From Aspidiotus rigidus (taxonomy: Eukaryota; Arthropoda; Insecta; Hemiptera; Diaspididae), in the NCBI GenBank assembly GCA_035079385.1, contig JAVHKY010000024.1:9424001-9488000 (forward strand): DNA of 64,000 nucleotides, given 5' to 3'. Below, piece by piece: positions 39,741 to 52,347 of the stretch (the stretch's first letter is position 1; each line of letters begins with the position of its first letter). The position numbers and the translations under genes were made by a program. Below the pieces are notes generated by a model, which had not been told where the DNA came from, ran no database searches, and worked only from the letters and a program-made list of their open reading frames with translations.

Positions 39741-42109
39741 TAGAGACCGGATTCCTCGGCACTAAAAAATTCAAAATTCGGCACTGAAAGTAACATTTTC
39801 GGCTTTATTCGGCATAAACGCAAAAAAATCGCTAAAAATGCCCAAAAAATTGAAAAAAAAGATTAAAAAACGATCGTGGCTCAGTAAGTCACGAATGACG
39901 TATTATGTTGTACTGTAATGTGAGTTTCAACATTTTTCGGCTTAAACTACGTCTCCTATCACTTGACAGAAGTTTATCTTGCGAAAATAACTCTTCTTTA
40001 CATGCACCTGCGTTATCAAGGCGTACATGAACCAACTTGAAATATTTACTTACTCATACAGTACCTACGATGAATGCAATTCTTACACAGTATTGTACAA
40101 ATGCGACACTTACACGGTTGCGGTTAATAAATACGTATAGGCCTAGTTGCTATTTTCCAAAGTGTTGGTATTTGACGGCTATTCTGTTTTCACAATACAA
40201 TGCCCAAAGTAAAAAGTACTCTCAGTGCTTCACTACGACAATGGATTCGCCCATTCAATGAAGAGAAGGAGATTCTAGGCACAGATGGGAAGAATGTAAC
40301 TTGTTTCGCCTGTGGTAAGGACATCGTATGCAAAAAGAAAAACAAAGTGGAGTCACACTGCCATTCCGGTAAATTTGTCATTCATGGAGTTCTTATTGAT
40401 TCAGTGTACAAACCGTTTACAGATGTAGGTATCTTATTTTTTTAGCCGCTCATACTGCTGCACTTCATCGGTTAGAACGTAGTAAACTCAAGCAAGCTAC
40501 CTTAGGATGTATACCTACTTCTTCTACATCAACGTTCAGTCGCGATCTATGCGAAGCATTCATGGCATGCAACATTCCGCTGTGGAAAAATACAAACCCC
40601 AAGATGAAGAGTTTTTTGGAAAAGTATACCACGAATCATGTGCCCGAAGAGAGCACTCTTCGAAAGACTTACGTTCCAATGCTACACAGCGAAACCATGA
40701 CGGAAATAGCGAAGCGTATCGGTGACAACTACGTTTATTTAATTGTAGACGAGACCACGGACGTACGTGACAACTATATTGTACATTTATTGATAGGAAC
40801 TTTGACAACCCAGCAAGCTGGTGACCCTTTTCTCATTGCATCTAAAGAATTAGAAGCCACGAATGGAGCCACGGTTTCATCCTTTGTGAACGATACTTTG
40901 ATCTCCTTTTACGGCGGGCAAGTGTTCTCCAACAGAATCCTTCTGCTAGTCTCTGATGCTGCTCCATATATGCGTCTTGCCGGGAAAAATTTGCGTGCAT
41001 TATACAATAGCATGATCCATGTCACCTGCGTGGCTCACGCTTTACATCGCATTTGTGAGAAGGTGAGAGAATGTTTTCCAAAGGTTAATCAACTCATTAG
41101 TGCAGCGCGTAAGGTTTTCTTGAAATGCCCACGAAGAGTAGCTTTATACAAAGAACACATGCAATGTCCTTTACCACCAGATGTAGTCGTTACCAGATGG
41201 GGCTCATGGTTGTTGGCTGCGTTATTTTACGGGGAGCATTACGAACAATTTGCTGCACTTGTTGCGTCATTGAAATCGTCGGATTCGAAGCACACACAAA
41301 AATTGAAGACGTTAATTGAGAATACTCCTAAGCTACCACTCGACATCGCATTCATCCATTCATACTTAGCATTCCTCCCAGATGTAATTGAAAGAGACTC
41401 GCGGGCTGACACTGGGACAACAGCTCGAACTTGTGGAAAACGCTCGGTCAAAAATAGATTCGATTCCTGGTGCGCGAGGACAGACTTTGAAACTCAAAAC
41501 TGCAAATGTCTTCAACAAAAATACCGGTTACACCATTCTCCGGGAAATACATGGAGCATTGGTCCATGGTACGCGTGTACCTAAGTGTATTTCTAGTAAT
41601 AAGCCGATTATGTCAAGTTCGTACCTGTACGCCCCGATAACGTCGGTAGACGTGGAAAGATCGTTCTCACAATATAAGCTTCTGTTAAGTGATCGACGAC
41701 AGAACTTTAAACAAAGTAATATTGAAGCTCATATTATAGTTCAGCATAATACTCCATTTTTACAATAACTCCTACTGATAATTACTTAATGATATTTATG
41801 AAAACTAATTTTTCGCTCTATGTATTAATTTTTGCAAATTTTCAGCCAGTTGAAATTAAATTTTCTTAGTATTTTTGCAATTATTTGGTCATTTTTTTGG
41901 AGCTTTTCTGTGTTTAGGCCTAATTGAGATTTTTCGGCTTTTTTCGGCATTTATAACTGTTTTCGGCATTTATTTCATTTTCGGCATTTTTCGGCAAAAT
42001 AAAATTTTTTTCCTGAGCTCCCTTCGCTATGAAACATACTCATACATCATCAGCACTTCTCTATCGTTAAGCAAAATGAAAGCAGAAAAGCCGAGGAATC
42101 CGGTCTCTA
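39741..42109 (+). mobile_element. hAT element (2369 bp) with perfect 20-bp terminal inverted repeats
   Basis: TAGAGACCGGATTCCTCGGC begins at 39741, and its exact inverse complement ends at 42109. The flanking 8-mers are ATCATAAT (39733-39740) and ATCATCAC (42110-42117), matching at six of eight positions, as for an aged or imperfect hAT target duplication. Subterminal regions repeat TTCGGC and TTTCGGCATTT many times on both sides, likely transposase-binding sites. The transposase gene inside has a single frameshift. Confidence 0.9.
40200..41768 (+). pseudogene. BED-finger hAT transposase, one frameshift from intact
   Basis: Exon 1 (40200-40368) encodes MPKVKSTLSASLRQWIRPFN and the BED-like finger CFACGKDIVCKKKNKVESHC. 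Exon 2 starts at 40446 in phase and encodes FSRDLCEAFMACNIPLW, YLIVDETTDVRDNYIVHLL (first catalytic Asp), LLVSDAAPYMRLAGK (second Asp), CVAHALHRICEKVR, and VVTRWGSWLLAALFY. A one-base change near 41390 shifts the frame; the new frame continues TRGLTLGQQLELVENA to the dimerisation region YAPITSVDVERSFSQYK and ends at 41768. Size and order resemble CGGBP1-related hAT elements. The hAT parts of the two composite repeats are relatives of this gene. Confidence 0.85.
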
Positions 42110-42117
42110 ATCATCAC

Positions 42118-43477
42118 TAACAAGATGAAAATATTATTCTCAAGTATGCATTTATCTTTTCAGAAAATCGAACCTATGGCGATATTTAAAGTTATCGATA
42201 ATTATCTGGAGGCAGTTTCCTATTGCTTCAAAGAAAAAACCAAAATTGTATACGTGATGCAATCTAACAAACCCTACCATAAGTAGGAAAACCAAATTTT
42301 GCAAGACAGCAAAAAATGTAGAATGATGTCAAATTTCCAAGTTTCCGGGTTTTGATCATTTTACCTATTTTTGATATCGTAAAACATGATGATAATAATT
42401 AATTCCTTGATAAATTACTGGTTCTCAAGATATTACTGATTTTGTGATTGAAACTCATAAGTCGGCGGCGTGCTTTTAAACCCTACCATAAGTCGGTGAC
42501 TCGCTTTTAAACCCTGTCATAAATCGGGGGTACAATATAAAAATTCTAATTACAAATACCGTTCTATAATAAATTAAAAATGACTGGTAGCGAAAGAGTT
42601 TAGGATGCTATTTGATTCAGCGAGCAATTCTCCATAAGAATCAGGCGATGAAATGTTTTTCAAAATTTCCACTCTAAAGCTGGTTTCCCCAGTTTAGGTC
42701 ATTCTTTCATGCAACATTTTTGTAACCTTGAGATTCAAAGCTGTGAGTCCCAAGACACTATATCACTTTATTCATTAATTACAATTTTTAAATTTTTTTT
42801 TTTTTGGGGGGGGGGGGATATGCCCTCTGGAACTGAGAGAATGAATTTTATCGGCGAAAATAGTTTCAGAAGATATGGAATACATCGACTAACGCATTGT
42901 CAAAACGAAAAATAATCTATGGTTTTAAATTCACAACAGAATTTGATTGTAAATCCGTGATTTGAAGTATACAACAAGTTAGAAACTAATTTAGCTCCGT
43001 TCATGTATACGGGGTGGCCAAAAGTCGCGCAACCACTACCAAACTGTTCCAAGCGGTAGGAGAAAACGTACTTTTCTACCCTTGTACGTATGTACTCTAT
43101 TTGCGTTATGTGTACACAGAATGTTGGCAGATGTTATCACAAACGTTGAGTTGTGAATTGGAGTGTTCAATTATTGTTGGAAAGTAGCATAGAGTGCGCT
43201 CCCTGACAATGCATTATTATCATTGATACCAGCTCTCAGGTCCAACCACCGCTCGCCTGGTACTCTACTCATGTGCGCTCTACGTACTTCCGTTTTTACT
43301 GTTATATCCGATCTTTTATTCCTTGTACTTGCACTATATTACGATTATACATTCCATTGAAGAATAGAAGGATAACTACAATCTAGAGTTTTATTACGAT
43401 TATCCGACAATTATGGATGTTGATATTGATCGACTAATTTTCAAAGTGAATTCATTGCCAACATCAATTCAAGAAAT
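42118..43477. other. non-coding stretch
   Basis: No gene is supported. A G-run follows a T-run near 42796-42819. The phrase TATACGGGGTGGCCAAAAGTC near 43007 resembles the end of an insect DNA transposon, but no partner end was found. Confidence 0.5.
42456..42532. repeat. tandem repeat containing AAACCCTACCATAAGTCGG
   Basis: CATAAGTCGG...GC TTTTAAACCCT-type units recur at about 36-bp spacing (42456, 42487, 42520 region). An isolated copy of AAACCCTACCATAAGT lies at 42269. Confidence 0.7.
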
Positions 43478-43769
43478 ATGCTACAGAAGACCACTCAAAC
43501 GGGGATGAATGATCACATGAAGAAATTTCACAAAATGCATTTCCTTGTCAAGCAACAGGTGTCAACATGGAAGAAATTGTTTGTAAGGCTACCATTTGAA
43601 AAATTCATAAATTATCATGTTGCTCCTTCCAACCTGTAATGATTACCTTACTTTCTAGGATTGTGTGTACTGTAAAGAGCATTTTGCAAACAAGACCCAC
43701 AGGAAGCGACACATACAAGTATGTGTTGCAAAGCGAGTATTAGGAATAACAAACTCGGCACTTCATTAG
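43478..43769 (+). CDS. possible small Cys/His-rich protein (71 aa)
   Basis: Exons 43478-43582 and 43659-43769 join in phase with a GTAAGG donor and CTTTCTAG acceptor. The first exon reads GMNDHMKKFHKMHFLVKQQ. The second encodes CVYCKEHFANKTHRKRHIQVC, which has zinc-finger-like spacing. It is short and otherwise unrecognised. It may be part of a longer gene or chance. Confidence 0.3.
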
Positions 43770-44569
43770 TTAATATCAAGACGAGCAATGTATCTGATGG
43801 GCTCTTCACTTGGAATCAAAAATTATCAGAGTAGAAAACATGAACTACTTTTAAATTGATTTTAAACCTTTTTCTCGAATTGTCACGACTTTATTTATAA
43901 AATTTCAAGTTGTTCTTATATTATCCCAAGTTCTTCATTTCATTTATTTGTAAGTTTTACTCTCGTGTTTAATATGTTGTCTTTTCTAGTCAGTTTGTGT
44001 TAATTTGTTTTGTGTTTTCTCTTGTTCGTTTGTTTTGTCTCTTTTTCTTTACTTTTTCTCTTTGCGGAGTGTCGCGGAGCAAAAGCGACATTTGAACCTG
44101 AAAGCTTCTTCTTTTTTAAGAAGTGCTCTCGTTTTATTGAGGCTGTTCTCTTTAGCTTGATCTCGCTCAGCTTTTAATTTCTCTACCAATCTTTCCATTC
44201 TATAGTTCCTGAACTCCTTCATGCCGATAACCAACGTCGCAATTAGAACGTAAATTTATGAGTGATAATAATGAATTAGCAAGTGCATACAAAATGTTTC
44301 ATGAAGCAGAACTGAAAATGCAGGTGCGGACAAGGAGTAAAGGTACTTATTCCCATGCCTGAAATAGGTATGGCCATAAAATTTGAGCGCAGATACAGTG
44401 TTCTACATTGTAATGAAGTTGCAGTGGTATTTCAAAATACTGACGGTGAATCATCTTTGGAGCGAGATGTTTTCAAAAATTGGAATGGATAAGTCGTTCG
44501 ATTTGCCTAAGTGGCATGGGCGTTTTGCTACAATTTATATTACGTTTGGCTTTTGTCCAGATGAAATGA
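43770..44569. other. no confident gene
   Basis: A minus-strand ORF of about 60 codons (44234-44049) encodes a Lys/Glu-rich helix followed by CRFCSATLRK, and a plus-strand ORF begins near 44383. Neither has start context or recognisable homology, so I do not call them genes. Confidence 0.4.
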
Positions 44570-45031
44570 AATCGCGAAACAATTGCCCGTCGACAAATCC
44601 TGCATGTATCATTTAGAAAGTACCAGTTTATACGTGATAGTCTATCAAATGCAGAAATTGAAGCATGTGACGATTGGGTTAATGAAAAGAAATTCATATG
44701 TAAAACAGAAGGTGAGGTTCATGAATGTTTTTGTTTGTACGATCAACGAGCTGTATTATTATGTCTCGATAAATTTGACAAAATTTGCTGTGCCGCCATA
44801 TACAAATCTGGTTGTAATTTAGAAAACATTATTGCATTTTATTGTGAAATGATCGCACAAATTGTAAAGCACAATCCTGTATATTCAGCTTCTATATTCA
44901 CTGGAGTTACTGCCATAACATGCAAAGGAATCTCGTCTTTAAATAACCCAATTTTTCTTAAATTTTTGGCTCATTCATCTAAGACCGGATTCGACTTCCA
45001 GCGACAATCATACTTTACATACAAAGACTAA
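44570..45031 (+). CDS. unrecognised ORF, possible exon (153 codons)
   Basis: The frame is open from just after a TGA at 44567 to TAA at 45029-45031, without an early ATG. The peptide (RKYQFIRDSLSNAEIEACDD, then KTEGEVHECFCLYDQRAVLL and ITCKGISSLNNPIFLKFLAH) is rich in Cys and hydrophobic residues. It looks more protein-like than the neighbouring frames. I do not recognise it; it may be an internal exon or a decayed element. Confidence 0.3.
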   Translation, partial: NRETIARRQILHVSFRKYQFIRDSLSNAEIEACDDWVNEKKFICKTEGEVHECFCLYDQRAVLLCLDKFDKICCAAIYKSGCNLENIIAFYCEMIAQIVKHNPVYSASIFTGVTAITCKGISSLNNPIFLKFLAHSSKTGFDFQRQSYFTYKD

Positions 45032-45200
45032 GAAAATCAGTGTATTTCATCATCCTAACCTCAAACCTATGACATACCCATCCGTCACAAGATTGGATTA
45101 AGAAAGGGCAAAAACAAAGTACGTACTTTTGAGAAAGAGGTAACAAACACAACAATTTGTTGAAGGAGAACAAAGCGAAGCATTATAAGTAGTTGAAAAT

Positions 45201-45452
45201 ATGAACAAGGAACTTCAAGTTGAATATGAACTGATAACAGCTCAATCAACTATAGCTCAATTGATATACCTAAATACTTCAAACATGTAAGACACGCGGT
45301 TAATTATAATAATGTGCGTCATATTTACTTAGTTTTTTGTATTCTCATTTTCTTTACTTACAGCTTTGCACAGTCTCAGCGATCTAATGGGGATACGCCA
45401 AGTAATGGCGATGAGGATGAGCAAGTAGGAGGACCATTGACGACACCAAATG
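45201..45452 (+). CDS. possible first two exons of an unknown gene
   Basis: Exon 45201-45286 (MNKELQVEYELITAQSTIAQ) and exon 45364-45452 (FAQSQRSNGDTPSNGDEDEQ) join in phase with a GTAAGA donor and TTACTTACAG acceptor. The second exon ends at GTATGT. No third exon was identified. The encoded peptide is helical then acidic. Confidence 0.25.
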
Positions 45453-46441
45453 GTATGTATGAAAAGGGGTTGTCCTTCTAGTACTTGTTTCCCCTTAAAG
45501 AATGAAGTGAAAAATGGAAAATGGTATGAAAAAAAGGAGAGAAAAAGTATATAATTGTGAATCACAGTAATTTTTTTGGCTAGCCATAACAAAACAAATT
45601 AGAATGTCGTTTTATAGACTTGATTATTTTGATAGTGAGTAATACTTTTTTTTGTGATAAGCGATCAAGTTTGTTGATTTTTGTGCCCATTTGCTCGGCA
45701 CTGGACCCCTTTCACTTTGTCTATACTCACTACTGGCTTTGTGATCAGACCTCAAAATTCTAAAAACTAAATTCAGCTTGTATTGGACTATTTGTCCATA
45801 TCATCTTATTTGGCGTCAAACCCTGTCTCAATAGTGACCATTCAACCTTCATTAGGTTGTATTTTACATCAATAACAGTGAGAAAAAATGCCTAAAAGCG
45901 CTCCATTGCTCATTACCTCACTGTTAAATTACTTAATTTGTGAAGTTGGTAACATGAAAAAGTTATGATTAACTGTTCAAGAGGCGGTAAAAAAAGCAGA
46001 CCAAATCAAAAAGGAAATCCCCACATAAATGAAAAAAGAAATTCAATTATAAAATGAACGGCTTGAGCTCTAAAAAGCAAAAAAAGAAATGAATAGCTCT
46101 ACACTGAGAGGATATTCAACTCGAAGGAAAAATCTGAGAAAGAGAAAAAAGTTGAAACGTCAAAATTAACACCAAAGAATTGGCAATTCTAAAAACTTCA
46201 ACCTGAAAATATTACTGAAAAGGGGTCCAGACTTTTAACTGTATAAACATCAGTCATCGATGCCTTTACCGCATTATTCTAAATTAACAGATTATCAAAT
46301 TTAGAAATCTATCATAATAGATTTGATGATAATCATATGGACTAATGATTATTTACATTCTCTGCTCTTGAAAATCTAAAAAATTGACTTCGAAAAGAGC
46401 GCTGAACTTACATAATACTTATTTTAAATAAGATTACTTAA
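45453..46441. other. non-coding, AT-rich
   Basis: No gene is seen. The 3' flank of CMTR2 lies at its right end. Confidence 0.5.
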
Positions 46442-49400
46442 TCATCTACCTGTACTGCCATCTTCTCTTCTTGTATCAACCGTACCAAAGTTGGATTCAA
46501 TTAACATCATGATTTCACTGTAGGCTCGAGCGTTATTGATTTGCAGCAACCACAAATATAATGAATTTTTCATTCCAGTAATATACCAAAGAGGAAAAAA
46601 TGATAGAATGGAACACGTCTCTGAATAAAGTTGCAAAATTTCTTCAAGTTTGGTTTTCCATTTCTTATATTCTCCAGCATCAAAACTGTGCAAGTACAAG
46701 ACCCGAGTATCTTTGAATTCAATCTATAACAATATCATATTCTTAGTTTATAAATGAACAAATATATTCATCCATCTAGTATAAGTACTAGCAATTATTA
46801 TTGAATTACCTTCTTGAAAATCTGGGCTAAAAAAACAAGAATATTCACATTGAATTGCGTCAACAGGGAGAAATCAATGAGCCCAAGATTTTCACCATCT
46901 CTCAACTCAGCCAGAGTATTGCAGATTTCTTGGAATACAATGATTTGTACATCATTATTGTTTATACTCTGCATATATACTGGTCGAAAATCGCATATTT
47001 TACAATCATATTGAAAATTACGAGGATTATTGGCAAGGAAAGTACTGAAATAAAACAGAACAAAGAACATGTTGAGAGAAAATATGACACAATAAGAAGA
47101 AACAATAGAAAAATCCTTACAAATAATTTGCTGCTGAAATTGTATCTAATAGTTGATTTTTCATCCGGATGAAAGCACCATGACAAAACTGACTGCTCAT
47201 TATTCTTGAAAAAGGTTTACAAGCAACCACGTGAAAATGTTCAATCTCAACATTGATTTCCTAGGTATAAAAAATTTATCAATTATTACTTTTGCTCCAA
47301 CTGCAGGAACAATAAAAGTTGAACAGGAGACAAGGTATCAAAAGATTTCAGTTGAAATAAAAACAGAGAATTGCCAGATAATTTAGTCACTTGAGGGAAA
47401 TACAAAACTGTCAAATTTACCGGCATTCGAGTCTCTTCAATAAGGCAATACATTCCAAGCTCGTTCAATTCTGTAGAAATCTGGTCAACAACCTTTGTTA
47501 CATCCAAACTATTTTCTTTCAGACGATCAGCATATGATCCTGCTCTAGCTTCACGGTTCTCGGTCACGGTAAAACGTTTTCGATTCTAAAACAAATCCTG
47601 ATATTAAAATATTCATAGCGCGTTTACTTTTTTAAAGAACATATTGAAAGAATAATTGGATACAAGCTTACCTTCAAGGACTGATTTTTGAACGGAATAA
47701 TACGGAGGGAATGTGCAATTGGTTTCACTCTGTAAGTTTGAATGAATTTTTGCCAAAGTTTTTCTTGTACAAGTTTTAACTGCTTCTTGATCTGTAGGTT
47801 GTTACAATCATGGAACAACTCAATATTACGTTCAATTGTTCTTATCTAAAGCAAAAAAATGATGGATGAATAAATTTTGTATCTTTTGAATTTTCAAAAA
47901 TTATTTCACTATAATACCAACTTGGTAAGTGGCAAACTGCTTTGCACAATTCAAGACTTCATAGATGAAGTCACGATTCACCTCCTCATATGGAAACATA
48001 GCAAAGTTCTGATGTTGTTCCAAAGCTACAACATAGATCAGATAATATAGAGATTGAAAATATCAAGTATGGAAATGGATAAAAATAGAAGAATCTCTTC
48101 AAGCCGCGGGAAATGAAAATAATTGTGTACAAGTAATGGCTTGCAAAACAAGGGAGTCAGGTTCAAAACAGCACCACAATAATTTTAGATTTGAACTAAA
48201 ATTTTTTTTAGAAAAAGGAACAAGAATTGGTTGAATGAACAAACTGTCAATGGGAGTCTCAAAATGGTTCTAAGAAGTTGTGATAATTAGTAAACTTCTA
48301 AGCATTGATAATTATCAACCATTATCAACCTCCATCAAGAAGTGTCATTTTTACATATAAAAAATATAAACTGCCGTCATCATTAGAAAGTATCACAATC
48401 TACATCTTTTCTCATTGACATTTTTAAAAAAGTGACAAACGGAAAATAATGATATTATGTAAATCTATGAGAGCGGGCACGTCAAAATTTGAAGATTGAG
48501 GTACTTTTGGATGATTGTTCTCATGAAAATGCTGGAGTCAGTCAAGAATAGGCAGAATAAAACTAGTAGAACACAACTTATAAAAATAAACAAAATACCT
48601 AAAACTTATTCATAACTTAAACTAAGGTAATTGTCCTTATCTTTACAATTAAAAAATGACAATTTGGACTTACTGATGGAGACCAACGATTTTAGATACA
48701 ATTTGACTGTATCTCCACCTTTGAATTCTCGACATACCACATAAACTTCAGAGTTACCTTCTTTGCTTGTGACAGGTTTCATTACATTGACTGACTTGAA
48801 GGCATTGTTCAGCAAATACAACAAACAAATGGTATTGCATTCAAAGAATGTGAACATTTTCATCACAAAATTACCACCTAATAAAACAAGAACTGTACTC
48901 AATGGTTGTTTTCAATTGTTATTACAAGCTGGAGCTATTGTGATTACTTTAAGCCAAAATTTGGTGGATTTAATTCCTGCCTGATGATCAAAATAGTCCA
49001 GCCAATTTCAGCCTACACTAATTGCTCACCTCGTCTCAAAATCTTCAATGCAGTCAATGTTTCTTTCAGAAGCAGCCAAGAAACGCAACCCTCTTGTTCT
49101 CCAGCTCTATCTTGGCAATCAAAACTTCCATCAGCAGTAACCAAATGAGGAAGGTCATTATCGCATTTGTGATATAAATGATCCGAATAACCGGGTTGAG
49201 TAATGTCACCAGTCATATCTGGGCCAAAATCCCAATGTTGAATTGTTTCCAAAACAAATCTATCATCATTGATCATTTGCGTTGGAGCGTTACCCTCATA
49301 ATAAGGATTCAACGAGTTTGCAAACCAATCCCACTAAAAAAATGAGTAATAATTCTTTTAACAAACTTTGAAGAAAATGACTGGAAATTGATAACATTCA

Positions 49401-51095
49401 ATCGCAAGGCTTTCTCATGAAGACCCAATTCCAGAGAGAAATATGAACACGAATTCAATAGGGCAAAAGTAATTATACATCACCTCAACATCGGGAGAAT
49501 GAGATTTCAAATAATGATTCAGCGAGGCAATGAATGCACCAGGTGCTTCACATAAATGAACCGTGCACAACAGTCGAGAATCCAAGACTTCGTCTGGTAT
49601 CAAACGGAATTCTGTCATCAATTCATAGAACTTACACCAAGCCTACTTGAAAAAATCCAATACGTAGAGTAAATCTTTGATACGATAGTACTGAATCTTA
49701 CAACAAAGGGAAAAAGTTGGCATTGATATTCTTCACTACATTATTACATTAAATATTTCACTAGCCAGAAGCATACTGTGTCGCAATTTCTTCACGCGAA
49801 TAAGAAAAATCAAGAACTGAGAAACACAGTAAACGGGATACTACTATAAGAAAGAAAAATTACCATCAAGTAACGATAAAATTTAATGAAAATTTTTTCC
49901 CATACAACAGATGTTTTTGTACTGATTCAGCAGCACATCACCAGTTGAATAAATAAATTTACAAGAACAAACATCGAAAACATGGAAAGATTAACGCGAC
50001 GAAGTGAATCTCAGAGCCAACTTTTTCCATTTCATTATTCATACTCCTCACACATGGATACACATAAAATGGAACATCACAAATAGCGATTTTTGCCCCA
50101 GCAGATTAAATAAGACATAAAATAATATCCTAAAACTTCGTATTTCGGTAGACAGAACTTGAGAAAATACGGCTAATTCGTTTACGCGAACTTATTGTGT
50201 TCATTAATTAAAATTTAACGATTCAAAGATAGCCTATTCAGCTGTAAGCTCTAAACGTTTCCTGAAGACTATTCAGAATATTTCACGAACTGTCAACTAG
50301 TCAGCCGTATTTTCTTCAACTTCAAGAATAAATCCTAAACATTTTATGCATTATTCAATACATTATCTTTAGACAAAAATCGCTATACCTGCAACACACC
50401 ATTTTGTATAATACACGTGCTTTTTCTCTGTGCGAGTGACTAGGCAGAGCATACCCTTAATTCTAATATTTACGTCCAAATTTCATGTTGAATGACTAAC
50501 GAACCTGTGTGACAAATTCACCATTTATTTCGTTTCTTACGCGTCTCATCACGAGATCAGCTGGATTTGTGGAACGCGTGTGTCTGTGCCACTCATTGAG
50601 ATCATAGTTATTCAATTTCCCTTTCACACGATTGAGTTTCTTCTTCAATTCTTGAAACTCATCAAGTTGACGCTGGAAAAAATTGCGATCGCGTAAATAT
50701 AATGGTTCTACTTTGAATCCAAACTAATGAATAACACTTACATTCCATAACTCAGTTCGGTAAACTTGAGGTTCACTTTTTTTCATGGACGTACAACGGA
50801 TGGGTCCTGAAGAACGGGTGAATGAGAACTTTTTACAAAAACAAGATTCCACGAGTTCTTCAATAAAGGAAAATCCGTATGATGAATGCAATGTATTGGA
50901 AGGTTCCTCATCTTCTTTCGACAAAGATTCATATTGTATTTCATTCAATTCCGAAAAAGAAGATTGCTGTTGAAAACTCAGATCGGCGAAAGATGTTCGA
51001 CGAGAGCATTCGGTAACAGACGCGCGACTTTCCAACCCGGCTGATGATTCATCGTAAGATTCTCTTGATGGTCGACCCCTTGTGTGTTCCTCCAT
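46442..51095 (-). CDS. CMTR2: cap-specific mRNA (nucleoside-2'-O-)-methyltransferase 2
   Basis: CMTR2 methylates the 2'-O of the second transcribed nucleotide of capped mRNA, making cap 2, using S-adenosylmethionine. Eleven exons (in order 51095-50742, 50672-50505, 49642-49484, 49333-49030, 48877-48674, 48025-47922, 47845-47672, 47585-47421, 47260-47121, 47044-46810, 46723-46442) join without a stop to 762 aa, close to the 770 aa of human CMTR2. The FtsJ/RrmJ fold is clear: the catalytic Lys in AWCKF (K178), the SAM-binding [16 protein letters not shown] (about 204-219), the catalytic Asp in [10 protein letters not shown] (D295) and the Lys in NFVMKMF (K335). [14 protein letters not shown] follows. 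The C-terminal inactive methyltransferase-like half is more diverged. The N-terminal 110 residues are Ser/Glu-rich and not conserved. One intron (48026-48673) is 648 bp; most others are 70-300 bp. The donor of exon 6 (GTTGGT) is weak. Confidence 0.93.
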
Positions 51096-52347
51096 GATTC
51101 AGCAGAAATCGTACAGCGTAATATCTTGACATATCCTAATCAAACAAAACGTTGAAGATACGGAAGAAAGTCTCGTTTAACAGATGAAAGGTTTGTAGCG
51201 TAACTCACAATGGGAAGTTTTCCCAAGTCAAGCAGTCGCAGGGTTTACATCGAGATCAAGAAAATAAAATACTAACAAGTAACAGCTTGACAAGTCAGTG
51301 CTCAATGAAGACCATGGTGAAGACTTCGAATCTCATTTTTTCTCGTAGTTCGATCCAACTGTGACATGCGGAATGCGCGGTTTACGAATCACGATTGACC
51401 ATGGCATGTTGCTCTTCCGTCCTTCCGTCTTATCAATATTTTCACAGGTTGTTCAAGAATTGATTCCTAGGGTCCTATATAATTACGTGGTAACTTCGTT
51501 GGGTGGTACATGAATTTTTACCTGAATTCAAAACTTTAAAATCAAAGATTTCTCTCCTTGACTTAACTTGAATGGCAACTTTGAAAAAAATTAATATGGG
51601 GTGAAGGAATTTTCCCTAATTTCCGATATGACGTAAATGTAATCACTCTAACTCATACCTACAAATCTACAATTTGTATTGATAATATTCCACTATTGAC
51701 TCCTAAGTACCTATCTTGAATTTTATACTCTAGAACTTGAATAATATTATTGAAACGCAATTTTGCTCTGTACATTTCTCAAGAGAAAATTTTGGCTCGT
51801 TTAAAAAAATATATTTTTACTGTCAGACGAGCCCATTACTCATTGACGAACCTAGTATCAATCCTGGGCGTCAGTTTTGAGAAAATATCAAAATGGGATT
51901 GCACCCTGTAAATTTTTTCCTACACGTATGGTGATGGAGATGACTTGAATTCTGCTGAATTTCTACCGTGAATTATTGTGACTTCTTGGATGGAACTCCG
52001 TGCACCACCCATAACAGTTTCGATAATTGCGGAACTGCGTCTTCATGAGCAGGAACTTCGGCACAAGTTGTATTCGGCGCAATTCCGTTATCAGTATTCT
52101 TCATTCATGCTTTAACTTTCGTACTTCGTACTTTTTCCCAGAGGGAACCGAAAAAAACCGATAGTGATGAAATGTTCTTTTTTTATTACTATCTTCTTCT
52201 TTCAAAGCTCATTTCACGATCCAACTTGATGGTGTTGTACTGAATGAATTTCATGTTTTCGCTTAATAAGTGTCTCCTGCCTTGTAATCGTCGTAAACTG
52301 TTTTAATTTGCGTATTCTTAGCAGAGCATTCCTTATATCGCTTAAAA
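51096..52347. promoter_or_regulatory. shared upstream region between two divergent genes
   Basis: The 1252 bp between the start codons of CMTR2 (minus) and Gemin5 (plus) contain no ORF of note and must hold both promoters and 5' leaders. No TATA box at a fixed distance from either ATG stands out. The placement is inferred from the gene models only. Confidence 0.5.

Noticed and set aside
37639..42532. Possible CRISPR-like arrays from short direct repeats
   Set aside because: The repeats are contiguous tandem units without unique spacers, in a eukaryotic context.
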